Shown here piece after piece: positions 17,545-25,909 of a stretch of DNA of 64,000 bases; position 1 is the first letter of the stretch, and each line of letters starts with the position of its first letter. The stretch lies in assembly GCF_015546965.1 (NCBI RefSeq), contig NZ_JADMUF010000003.1:57358-121357 (forward strand), read 5' to 3'. Both the position numbers and the translations under genes were made by a program. Source of the DNA: Collinsella aerofaciens (GTDB lineage: Bacteria > Actinomycetota > Coriobacteriia > Coriobacteriales > Coriobacteriaceae). The notes beneath the pieces are model-generated. The model saw only the letters and a program-made list of their open reading frames with translations, had not been told where the DNA came from and made no database searches.

Positions 17545-18705
17545 TCATGGCCTTTGGCTTGTAAGACGAAAGAGCGCGGGGATATACACCAGAGAAGAAA
17601 TCCCGAGCGCAACAAGCAATATGACTCGAATGTCCGCGATGCTGCTCAACGCAGCATTGAACAGATAGAAAAGGATGGCACCCACCGCCACCATCTGGCT
17701 TTGAACCGAAATCAGCGAACAGCGCATCGAAGAATCGGCGGCATTTTGAAAAATTGAGTATTTAATTGGAGCAAATAACGAGTAGGCAACCGTCTGCAAC
17801 ACATAGAACACGGGCAGCAAATAGACCGGAGTAAAGGGAATCAAAAATAGAGCAGTCAGGGAAAGGCGCACGATGCCGCAAATACGCGCAAAACGGCCCT
17901 TGTCGACATGAGCAATCACACTGGGCACAATAAGCCCCATGGAGGCCGAGGCAAGGAGCTGGACCGCAATGGTCACACCCGAAGCGACGGCATTCATTCC
18001 GCGACCAGCAAGCAGCAATGAGAAAAAGTCTTCCAGGGCGACAAAAGCAAATGCCTGAGAACAGTCCATGATGAACGCTGAACGAAGAATGCCATTACGA
18101 GCAATAGCGGCACCGATCATCTTCGGGCTAATTCCACGCTCAAGTGCCCCCGCAGTGCCCCCTCTTCGCATCTCAGGAATGCAGACAGCGACAACCAACG
18201 TCAACACCATTGCGATGATATCTGCCGAGAGACCAATGAGATATGCACCGACAGACGAAATGAAACCGCCCACGCAAGCGGAGATGGCATAAGAGGCATA
18301 GAAAACAAATCGCTCAACGACATTAAGTCTTACGAGCTGGTCCTGAGAGACGCTGTCAATGTAAATCGCTTCTATGGATCCGCTCAGACATGCAACGGCA
18401 AAACCTTTGAGAGCGAACGCACCGATTAAAAGCAGAGGGGAACGGACGAGAAGCAGGGCGGCGTAGTATCCAAGCATCCCCACGACGCCAACGAGACCGC
18501 TTGCCTTTCGTCCAAACCTATCAGCAATATAGCCAGTGGGAACTTCGAGGATGAACTTGCTCACTTGATATGCAATCATCATGCTAGAAATCGCCACTAT
18601 CGAGAATCCGACGAATTCAAGGTAAACCGTCAGAAAATACAAAATAGTGCTGAAGTTCGACAGAAAAACGAACGTCATATAAAGCAAAACCGTACGGTTT
18701 TTCAT
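17545..18705 (-). CDS. Major facilitator superfamily transporter
   Basis: A 386-residue membrane protein with about 12 predicted hydrophobic helices. The MFS loop 2-3 signature is present (GYIADRFGRKASG), with a second half repeating the six-helix pattern. Start at 18705 chosen because GGAGGGCGGAG lies directly upstream. It lies downstream of a LysR regulator on the same strand, 119 bases away, which may control it. Substrate unknown; drug or metabolite efflux is typical for such proteins. Confidence 0.85.
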   Translation of the reverse strand: MKNRTVLLYMTFVFLSNFSTILYFLTVYLEFVGFSIVAISSMMIAYQVSKFILEVPTGYIADRFGRKASGLVGVVGMLGYYAALLLVRSPLLLIGAFALKGFAVACLSGSIEAIYIDSVSQDQLVRLNVVERFVFYASYAISACVGGFISSVGAYLIGLSADIIAMVLTLVVAVCIPEMRRGGTAGALERGISPKMIGAAIARNGILRSAFIMDCSQAFAFVALEDFFSLLLAGRGMNAVASGVTIAVQLLASASMGLIVPSVIAHVDKGRFARICGIVRLSLTALFLIPFTPVYLLPVFYVLQTVAYSLFAPIKYSIFQNAADSSMRCSLISVQSQMVAVGAILFYLFNAALSSIADIRVILLVALGISSLVYIPALFRLTSQRP

Positions 18706-18824
18706 GCTCCGCCCTCCAAGAGTCAGCAATCTAAATCGAAATCTTGGAAAAGCATGAGGGCAAAGCTGTCAGCTATGTGTTGCAGGGCGTCAACATTCAC
18801 TTGACGACACGAGGCCAAATGGCC

Positions 18825-19715
18825 TCACGAAGCGAGATGACGCAATAGGTGAAGAAATACCGTCTGGTGTCGATCGGTCCAGGCATTTTGTCGATAGCAA
18901 AAGTAGATGGGCAAGGCTACGTCATGTGAGGCTTCAATGGAGCACTCGCTCACTTCCGATCCATCCGATGTGAGAGAAGAGCCAGAAAAACTCAATATCA
19001 ATCCCCCGGCTTGAAGAAACTCAGCCTGCGCCCTGTTTCCGTATTCGACATCGCGAAAGCGGAAATTAACCAGCTGAGCTTCGGGACATTGATTGATTGC
19101 ATTGAGACAGGGTGACAAATTAATGGGAACAGCGAGCCTGCCGCCCAGTAACTCACGAATGGTCATAGCGTCAACAGATTGATGACCAGCTGGACATGAA
19201 AGAACCCTGAGCTCCTTTTCACCCATATATTTTGAAGAAAGGACGCTGTCCCGTGGTTCCTCAAACGAGATGGCCGCATCCGAAATGCCAAGCACAAGTG
19301 ATTCAAAGCATGTAGCCGTTGGCTGATGCCACACATCAAGGTGAATCTGAGGGTGCGAGCTTTCAAACGAGTCATACCAGTTTTCGGCAAAAAGGCGCCC
19401 CCGCCCGTGAAGGCAGGGGGCGTAAAGACGAAAGTGGCCGTCAGGCGAGACGCCGTCGTCCCTCGATTGAGCGTACTTTTTGAGATCGTCGACTTGTGCC
19501 AGGATCACGCGTACACGACGCGCAAATTCTCTGCCCGCCGGAGACAAAACAGCCTCCCCCGCCGATCGGTCGAGCAAAACAATCTGATACTCAGATTCCA
19601 ACTTTTTTATTGCCGACGAAACAGCCTGCGGACTCACATGAACGGCGCGAGCCGCCTTGCGCACGCCGCCATAATTCGCTACCGCTTGAAGATATTCGAG
19701 TTGAGACAACTGCAC
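18825..19715 (-). CDS. LysR family transcriptional regulator
   Basis: A 296-residue regulator: N-terminal winged helix-turn-helix (LSQLEYLQAVANYGGVRKAARAVHVS split over residues 3-28, then PQAVSSAIKKLE) followed by a periplasmic-binding-like effector domain. No ATG is available; a GTG at 19715 has GGAG six bases upstream and is preferred to a TTG at 19733. It sits between a HIT gene and an MFS gene on the same strand. The MFS gene is the likely target, but LysR proteins usually regulate divergent genes and none is divergent here. Confidence 0.85.
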   Translation of the reverse strand: MQLSQLEYLQAVANYGGVRKAARAVHVSPQAVSSAIKKLESEYQIVLLDRSAGEAVLSPAGREFARRVRVILAQVDDLKKYAQSRDDGVSPDGHFRLYAPCLHGRGRLFAENWYDSFESSHPQIHLDVWHQPTATCFESLVLGISDAAISFEEPRDSVLSSKYMGEKELRVLSCPAGHQSVDAMTIRELLGGRLAVPINLSPCLNAINQCPEAQLVNFRFRDVEYGNRAQAEFLQAGGLILSFSGSSLTSDGSEVSECSIEASHDVALPIYFCYRQNAWTDRHQTVFLHLLRHLAS

Positions 19716-19756
19716 AGGTTTCTCCAAAGGCAATCAAGACGACGGGCCATACGATC

Positions 19757-20092
19757 TCAGATAAGGTTCTCGCCCAAGTTCTTGCCGCCGAGGACGTGCA
19801 TGTGGAAGTGCATGACGGTCTGGCCGGCGTTAACGCCCTTGTTGGAGATGACGCGGAAACCGTCCTCCAGGCCCTTGGCCTTAGCAACCTCCTGGATGGC
19901 ATGGGCCATGGCGCCCATGGTCTCGGCAGGCACGTTATCAGCGATGTCGCTGTAGTGCTTCTTGGGGATCACGAGCGTATGAACCGGTGCCTGGGGATTG
20001 AGGTCATCGAACGCGATGACCTGGTCGTCCTCGTAGACAACAGTCGAGGGGATCTCGTGGTTGGCGATTTTACAGAAGATGCAATCACACAT
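19757..20092 (-). CDS. HIT family nucleotide hydrolase
   Basis: A 111-residue HINT-type protein. Zinc-site-like CDCIFCKI opens the protein and the catalytic histidine triad is intact as HFHMHVLGG near residue 100. Family members hydrolyse nucleoside phosphoramidates and adenylated intermediates. A strong AAAGGAA site precedes the ATG. Confidence 0.93.
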   Translation of the reverse strand: MCDCIFCKIANHEIPSTVVYEDDQVIAFDDLNPQAPVHTLVIPKKHYSDIADNVPAETMGAMAHAIQEVAKAKGLEDGFRVISNKGVNAGQTVMHFHMHVLGGKNLGENLI

Positions 20093-20246
20093 GGCTGGTT
20101 CCTTTCTAACGACAACGCAACAGAAGGTGGCGTTGTTCAGTGAAACACCAAGACAGTTTAGCCCACTTCAAAGATCCGAATTGAGCGAAATCCATTCCTC
20201 GGCAATCGCAATGGCCAGAGGGCTTTATCCATCCATATGCTCGCGC

Positions 20247-21467
20247 CTATTTAAAGTGTTTGACCTCGGGAACGATCAACACCGGAAGGACGGATAGACC
20301 GTAAAGCAGAGAAATAAGCATCATTTGTTTGTCGTAATCTGAACCGGAAATAGCCGCAATCCCAATAGGAAGCATATAAGAGCCCAAAAGGCTAACTTCG
20401 GCCATAATGCCGCCAGCGCTGCCAGCATAACGAGTGCCGATTTCAACAAATGAAACTGGCAGAGCTTGAACAACTGGACCCATCATGCTCGTAACGATGC
20501 CGCACACTGCAAGCAATACCCCCATGGACTTCAAGCCCGAGGCAAACCACGCAACTGCAAATGAAATAGAGCCAAGAAGCCCGACAATCACAAGATACGG
20601 TCGCGCAAGGCGGCATTTACCGTAAAGCATCGGAGCAATCAAGCAGCCGATAATCCCAGCAGCGGTTGTCAGCGCCGCCATTTCGCCGGCCGTCGAAGCA
20701 TCGGTGCCTCGCACAAGCTCAAGAGCCTGAGGTAGCACACCGGAAAAGGCGGTCGTGGCGGCAAGTGAGAAAGCGGCGCAAATCGCGCAAAGCCAAACGT
20801 TACGCGAACGAAAAGCAGTCAGAAGGGCTTGGTCGTGCTCAACGCCATCAGGAATAAGTGAGTCATGCTGTACGTTCTTACCAAATAAACCCCAGAAGAT
20901 AGTCAGAACGACCAACAACGCTTCTGCAACTGTATAGCCCATTAGCACGGAAGACATAAACGCCGATGACGCTTGCGCCGCCGCAATGCCAAAGCAAGTC
21001 GCCGCATAGTAAATGCCCATCGCAACATCCGTCTTATCTGCAAACCAAAGTCCAAGCGTCTTTGCATTATTGGCAGTCAATGCCGCCATCCCCACGCCGA
21101 TGCAAAACATCGAGACAAGTTGAGCAGGATAGTTCGATAGGGTGAAAATTCTGATAGCGCCGCCGACTAAAGAAACACAGAACCCGCCAAGTATCACTAC
21201 TTTGGGCCCAAGCCTATCTCCAAGTAATCCGAACGGGAGACTAAAGAAAACCGCCGCAAGCATTGGCGCCAGAAAGAGAGATGAGAATCCGACAGGGTCG
21301 ATATTCATCTGAGGCATGATGACCGTAGCATAGGCAGCGACCTGATACTGCATGAAGTTGCCCAAAAAACAGAGACCACACGTCAACAGCAATATTAACC
21401 AGCGGTAACCACTCGAAGCCCGCTTTTGCTCAACTTTGTGCGCAACTTCGCACGCTTCACCATCCAT
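20247..21467 (-). CDS. MFS transporter, second of a paralogous pair
   Basis: A 406-residue protein with about 12 hydrophobic helices. After a charged N-terminus it reads YRWLILLLTCGLCFLGNFMQ, then GLLGDRLGPK in the loop 2-3 position, and near the C-terminus EIGTRYAGSAGGI. These features match the neighbouring MFS protein at 21544-22761, so the two are paralogs. It lies downstream of that gene and the carboxylesterase on the same strand, although a strong hairpin at 21489-21525 separates it from them. Substrate unknown. Confidence 0.85.
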   Translation of the reverse strand: MDGEACEVAHKVEQKRASSGYRWLILLLTCGLCFLGNFMQYQVAAYATVIMPQMNIDPVGFSSLFLAPMLAAVFFSLPFGLLGDRLGPKVVILGGFCVSLVGGAIRIFTLSNYPAQLVSMFCIGVGMAALTANNAKTLGLWFADKTDVAMGIYYAATCFGIAAAQASSAFMSSVLMGYTVAEALLVVLTIFWGLFGKNVQHDSLIPDGVEHDQALLTAFRSRNVWLCAICAAFSLAATTAFSGVLPQALELVRGTDASTAGEMAALTTAAGIIGCLIAPMLYGKCRLARPYLVIVGLLGSISFAVAWFASGLKSMGVLLAVCGIVTSMMGPVVQALPVSFVEIGTRYAGSAGGIMAEVSLLGSYMLPIGIAAISGSDYDKQMMLISLLYGLSVLPVLIVPEVKHFK

Positions 21468-21488
21468 TGCACCAACCTCACATTAAAA

Positions 21489-21525
21489 ATGGTCGCGACC
21501 CCCATATCAACTGGAGGTCGCGACC
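21489..21525 (-). terminator. Terminator between the two paralogous MFS genes
   Basis: A perfect 11-base stem TGGTCGCGACC / GGTCGCGACCA, 19 bases beyond the stop of the upstream MFS gene; flanking minus-strand T-run TTTTTA. Confidence 0.85.
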
Positions 21526-21543
21526 AGGCAAAACACCGATTAA

Positions 21544-22761
21544 TTATAATTCAGAAGTCTCAGGCATCTCGGCTTTTGCCGCCGCACCAGTCTCGGGCAA
21601 CATCGCAATAGGCAAAACGCTCGCAAGGAAAAGAATCGATTCGATCGTAAAGTTCAACGTCCAATTGTCACCAGAAATAGACGAAACAATAACGGGAACA
21701 AAATAGGAGCAGAGAAGGCCGGCAGTACCGATTATTCCACCAGCGCTACCGGCATATTTCGCGCCAATCTCAGGAAGATCAGGAGTCATTGCCTGAATAA
21801 TGGGGCCAGAAAGAGCGGTCATAAAACCATTGAGGACGAGAGCAACCCACATGACAGTGCCAAGCGGCAAAAACCAGTTTGCAACCATTACAACGGCGGC
21901 AATCACCGTGGTTACAATGAGAAACGGTTTATTCTTACCGAGCTTGAGGACGGCAGCCGGTCCCGCAAAACAAGCAAAGAAGCTACCAACTGTAATAATT
22001 GCTGCCATAGATCCAGCGGTGGCAGTATCAACGCCGCGAACGAGCTCAAGCGCAGACGGCAGAATTGCGCAATATGCCGTGGTTGAAGCGAGGGTAAGAC
22101 CATAAGCCAAGGCAATGCACCAAACGCCGCGCGACTTAGCGGCAATCTTAATGTACTTCATAACCGGCTCGGGCTCGGGCATGGGCTCGCCCTCCGGGAC
22201 GTTCCTCATAAAGAAGATCCACAGCGCAGCAGTTACAGCTTCGGCAATAGCAGCGACCAGATAAGACACGTCAAGCGTAGGAAAATAAGTGCTGAATGCC
22301 TGGGCTATCACGATGGACACACATGAAGCAGCATAGAAAACTCCCACGGCAAGGGAGGTCTGCTGTTTAAACCAGGAACCCAGCACCTTTGCCAGATTGG
22401 CATTGAGCGCCGCAATGCCAAAGCCGATCATAAACATCGAAACGATCTGCACGGTAAAGTCATTAATCATGAAATAACGCAGAAAGCCGCCTACAGCAGA
22501 AAGCACCATGCCAATTGACACGACAAGCTTAACGCCGTAGCGATCAGCAAGAGATCCTGCAGGAATCGACAAAAACACAGCGGTGAGCATCGGCATCAAC
22601 ATGAGATTGGTAAGCCCACCGGCATCGATGCCGAGAGTCGTCATCACGACGACACCCCATGCTGAAACCTGATATTGCATGAAGTTTGCCATGAAGCAAA
22701 TGAGGCAAACTACGAATAAGATCATCCACCGATAACCCGATAGCTTTTCTTCTTGAGCCAT
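21544..22761 (-). CDS. MFS transporter, first of a paralogous pair
   Basis: A 405-residue 12-helix protein beginning YRWMILFVVCLICFMANFMQ, with GSLADRYGVK in loop 2-3, a Pro/Glu-rich central loop (PEGEPMPEPEPVMK) and EIGAKYAGSAGG near the C-terminus. It directly follows the type B carboxylesterase (77-base gap), so the esterase product or substrate is the natural guess for its cargo. The whole set diverges from a MerR-type regulator. Confidence 0.87.
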   Translation of the reverse strand: MAQEEKLSGYRWMILFVVCLICFMANFMQYQVSAWGVVVMTTLGIDAGGLTNLMLMPMLTAVFLSIPAGSLADRYGVKLVVSIGMVLSAVGGFLRYFMINDFTVQIVSMFMIGFGIAALNANLAKVLGSWFKQQTSLAVGVFYAASCVSIVIAQAFSTYFPTLDVSYLVAAIAEAVTAALWIFFMRNVPEGEPMPEPEPVMKYIKIAAKSRGVWCIALAYGLTLASTTAYCAILPSALELVRGVDTATAGSMAAIITVGSFFACFAGPAAVLKLGKNKPFLIVTTVIAAVVMVANWFLPLGTVMWVALVLNGFMTALSGPIIQAMTPDLPEIGAKYAGSAGGIIGTAGLLCSYFVPVIVSSISGDNWTLNFTIESILFLASVLPIAMLPETGAAAKAEMPETSEL

Positions 22762-22838
22762 TTCTTTCTCCTTACGCAGGGATAGTTCAAGCTGAATTCA
22801 ATGGGGCTAATTAGCCCACTCCATTGCGGCTTCTTTCA

Positions 22839-24329
22839 CTAATCGTTGAGTAGCACCTCGTACATAGGACGGAACACCGAATCTTCTTTGGCATGCAGCG
22901 AATGCACCGGCTTCCACTCGTTTTCGTCAATTACCATATGAATGTGGTTCTCAGCGGTATAGGGGTCCCATGGTGCCTTGCCCTCAACAAACGGTTTGCC
23001 CGTCTTCGCAAAGCTGAACCACGCATCGTTCATTTCATCCGCGAGATGCACTGGAGGATTGTCACCCGTAAACATCAGACCACTCGCGGTATCAAGATTC
23101 TTGAAAACGAACGGCACCTCGATTGCGTGGCAAGAACCCATTCCCTCGACACGAGATTTATAACGGAACAAATAGTTGTACACGGGCTTAAACGCCGACT
23201 GCTCTTCAGCCATAAGGTCGGTGCCGACAAAGAAACCGGTTGTGTTCATAAAATTGGTGTAATTCTCGGCAAAATCGCGCTCAGGCCATGCCTTTCGATA
23301 TGCTTGCTCCCAGTAATCGATATCAATCTGATCATCAAAATGAATCGGGAATTGGCCGTGCCAGAATCCGGGAAGGTCATCGAAATAGAAATGGAAATAA
23401 GTAAACTCGTCCTCGGTACATCCAATCATGATATCGATATCCTTGGCTGCGCCCTCCGCCCAGGCCTTCATCGGCTTCTTGGGAAGAAAAGACCCGTCGC
23501 AAACCGGCGAGAAAATTAGCGACACTTCGTAGGTATGACGATCGCACCACACCTGCATGCCCTCAATGAGCTCGTCTGCCGACTTCGCTAAGAGCTCTTG
23601 GGCGGTTTTGCATCCCATGATTTCGGCGAACTCCCGAGCAAAGTACTCGCCGCGCTCGCGGGTCTTATAAAGCTGGATAGGGCCGGACTCCAAAATCGCA
23701 CGTTGGAAATACTTATTTGCCTCTGGCAATATGGAAAGAAGAGCCTGGCTGGAAGAGCCTGCCGACTCACCGAAAAGCGTGACACAATTGGGGTCACCGC
23801 CGAAGGCCGAAATATTCTCATGCACCCACTCGAGCGCACGGATTTGATCAAGAATGGCAAGATAGCCGGCGTCTTTGTAGTCCTCTCCGCCCGGCAGACA
23901 ATCGAGCAGCAGCGACCCAAACAAGTTCAGACGGTAGTTAATCGAAACAATAACGACATCCTTCGCTGCCGCAAAATTGGAGCCGTTATATAGCGGGTCG
24001 GCAGATCCACCTGAGAAGTAGGCACCACCATGGATATATACCATGACAGGAAGGTTCTTGCGTGCGTGTCCCCTGACCCACACGTTAAGGCTCAGGCAAT
24101 CCTCCCCTTGCTCATGAAGCGAAGCGAGTTCAACTTCATCGATAAATTGCCTGGCAGAATGCCCGAATTCCACGCATTCAATTTCCTCATCGGAATCATC
24201 AAGGCGCTCAGGGGCACGCCAACGAAGATCACCTACCGGCTGCTTTGCATAGGGAATGCCCAAAAAAGCTTCAACCCCGTTTTCGAGCGTCTTGCCCGAA
24301 ACTATACCCGTCCTAGTCTTGACCTTCAT
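22839..24329 (-). CDS. Type B carboxylesterase
   Basis: A 496-residue alpha/beta hydrolase of the carboxylesterase/para-nitrobenzyl esterase family. It has the FLGIPYAKQPVGDLRW start, EDCLSLNVWV, the oxyanion-hole VYIHGGAYFSGG, and the nucleophile elbow FGESAGS; a C-terminal CHAIEVPFVF histidine completes the triad. No signal peptide, so cytoplasmic. AGGAAGGA precedes the ATG. It is the first gene after a MerR-type promoter and heads a group with two MFS transporters, suggesting uptake and cleavage, or detoxification, of an ester compound. Confidence 0.92.
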   Translation of the reverse strand: MKVKTRTGIVSGKTLENGVEAFLGIPYAKQPVGDLRWRAPERLDDSDEEIECVEFGHSARQFIDEVELASLHEQGEDCLSLNVWVRGHARKNLPVMVYIHGGAYFSGGSADPLYNGSNFAAAKDVVIVSINYRLNLFGSLLLDCLPGGEDYKDAGYLAILDQIRALEWVHENISAFGGDPNCVTLFGESAGSSSQALLSILPEANKYFQRAILESGPIQLYKTRERGEYFAREFAEIMGCKTAQELLAKSADELIEGMQVWCDRHTYEVSLIFSPVCDGSFLPKKPMKAWAEGAAKDIDIMIGCTEDEFTYFHFYFDDLPGFWHGQFPIHFDDQIDIDYWEQAYRKAWPERDFAENYTNFMNTTGFFVGTDLMAEEQSAFKPVYNYLFRYKSRVEGMGSCHAIEVPFVFKNLDTASGLMFTGDNPPVHLADEMNDAWFSFAKTGKPFVEGKAPWDPYTAENHIHMVIDENEWKPVHSLHAKEDSVFRPMYEVLLND

Positions 24330-24393
24330 TGCTTGTCCTTCCTCACAATTAAGATGCTAGATCGATATGATTTAAGCTAGCTGGCTTGAAACC

Positions 24394-24424
24394 ATCTTAG
24401 AATTTGGAGAAAGTCAAAGGTCAA
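24394..24424 (-). promoter_or_regulatory. MerR-type promoter of the esterase operon
   Basis: On the minus strand TTGACC (24419-24424) and TAAGAT (24394-24399) are separated by 19 bases, the over-long spacer typical of promoters activated by MerR regulators. It faces the esterase, and the MerR-type gene itself is divergent. Confidence 0.7.
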
Positions 24425-24574
24425 CGACGTGTTTCGATGGAATACCAGCTGGATACCAAGCGCTTAAGACCGTTCACCTCGTCAAAACGACCGCTTGCCC
24501 GACAATGACGGAGTAACAAACATTAGAATAGCTCCAAGGTTTTGAGTGGCCCTAGGGCAGTCGGAAGGTGTGAC

Positions 24575-25405
24575 ATGGAACGCGAGTTTTCCCTTAATAT
24601 CAAGCAGACGGCCGGCCTCTACGGCGTAAGCGCAGACACTCTTCGCTATTACGAGGCAATTGGTTTAGTTGCCCCAAAGCACGGGGCGAATGCCTACCGT
24701 GAATACAGGAAGGACGATTTCGGCAGACTCAACATCATCATGTCAATGCTCAATATGAACTACACGCTTAGCGAAATCAGTTCTTTCCTAGATAACCATT
24801 CACTCGAAACGAGCTTTGAACTGTTCAGCAACGAACTTGATAGCATCGACGCAGCCATAGCAAAACTATCGCAACGGCGCCGAAAGATCGAGCATTGCAT
24901 GCAGAACATATCCATGTCGTTAAGAGCACGCGAGGAAAAACAGTCGAGGGTGGTTCATAAGGGACCCCGAGGATATGTCATCGTAAGCGAGGATGAGCTA
25001 AGCGGCGACATAATTCCCTACGCCACCATTAAGCGCATGAAAGAACTCGGGATGGAAATCGATTCGATACACACGGTTCCATGCTTCATCCTTGACCCAT
25101 CGCGCAGAAGCGCCGACGGTTGCCTGGTAGCAGAGAAGACGCTGCTTTCACTCGAATCAATCGACGATAAAGGGTGCGAGATTTTCCCAGAAGGCGACTA
25201 TCTTTGCAGGACAACCACCGGACCTGCAGAAATAACGCCGACAATATGGAGGGAAATGAATGAATTCATGGACCAGAATCATCTCATTGCCGCAGGGCCT
25301 CTTCTAGAATTCTGGTATGTAAGCGAATACATATCTGACAATCAAGATGAATATTTACACACGCTAGAAATAATGGTTGAACCCGGTGAAATCGACCAGC
25401 GATAG
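24575..25405 (+). CDS. MerR family regulator with effector-binding domain
   Basis: A 276-residue regulator. The N-terminal MerR winged helix reads NIKQTAGLYGVSADTLRYYE followed by AIGLVAPKHGANAYREY, then a helical dimerisation segment (about residues 75-125) and a C-terminal domain of about 150 residues resembling the GyrI-like/BmrR effector-binding fold. GGAAGG precedes the ATG at 24575. Divergent from the esterase operon, whose promoter has the 19-bp spacer such proteins act on. Ligand unknown, but a bulky organic compound is typical for BmrR-like members. Confidence 0.88.
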   Translation: MEREFSLNIKQTAGLYGVSADTLRYYEAIGLVAPKHGANAYREYRKDDFGRLNIIMSMLNMNYTLSEISSFLDNHSLETSFELFSNELDSIDAAIAKLSQRRRKIEHCMQNISMSLRAREEKQSRVVHKGPRGYVIVSEDELSGDIIPYATIKRMKELGMEIDSIHTVPCFILDPSRRSADGCLVAEKTLLSLESIDDKGCEIFPEGDYLCRTTTGPAEITPTIWREMNEFMDQNHLIAAGPLLEFWYVSEYISDNQDEYLHTLEIMVEPGEIDQR

Positions 25406-25468
25406 CGCCTCAACTCACCTAACACGCCAAAAGGCAAGCAACATTCACCTCCAATGGCCAAGCCACCA

Positions 25469-25580
25469 GGGTAGTCTTTTTGCGACGGGGCTTTTTTGAC
25501 TACTTTTTCGCAAACGCAAGTGCTCGGCGAGGCAGCCGACAAGAGGTAGTCAAAAAAGCCCCGTCCCAAAAAGACTACCC
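25469..25580. repeat. Long 35-base inverted repeat hairpin
   Basis: Arms at 25469-25503 and 25546-25580 are complementary at 34 of 35 positions around a 42-base loop. Each arm holds T5 and T6 runs, so transcripts from either side would end in it. It lies between convergent genes (MerR-type and xseB). The arm length goes well beyond an ordinary terminator and fits a miniature inverted-repeat element. Confidence 0.75.
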
Positions 25581-25600
25581 CAAAGTGGACTGCGAGATGG

Positions 25601-25867
25601 TTAGAACGAGAGGTTGTCGTCGGTGTTGGCGGCTTCGCCGTCGGCGAGCACGTCGTTGCCGTCGACGTCCTTAAGGAGCACCGAGACCTTCTGCTCGGCA
25701 TCAGTCAGGCGGGTACGCAGGCTCTTAAGAAGCTCGACGCCGCGGGTGTAGCTCTCGAGCGACTCCTCGAGCTCCATGTCGCCCGACTCCAAGCTGCGGA
25801 TGATGAGCTCCAGCTCCTGCGAGGCCTGCTTGTACGTAAGCTGCTCGACCGGGGTCTTCTCTGCCAT
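25601..25867 (-). CDS. xseB: Exonuclease VII small subunit
   Basis: The 88-residue partner of the large exonuclease VII subunit, forming helical pairs on it. The LTYKQASQELELIIRSLESG and MELEESLESYTRGVELL stretches match the family (motif halves quoted separately). It follows xseA by 42 bases on the same strand. AAAGGAAA precedes its ATG. Length fits the family (60-100 residues); the last 15 residues are an acidic tail. Confidence 0.93.
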   Translation of the reverse strand: MAEKTPVEQLTYKQASQELELIIRSLESGDMELEESLESYTRGVELLKSLRTRLTDAEQKVSVLLKDVDGNDVLADGEAANTDDNLSF

Positions 25868-25909
25868 ATCTGTTTCCTTTCCTAAAGGTCTGTCACTGTG
25901 AAACGCGGC

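Noticed and set aside
17545-25580. A prophage or genomic island
   Set aside because: The block is accessory-like, but no integrase, phage structural gene, attachment repeat or tRNA boundary is present.
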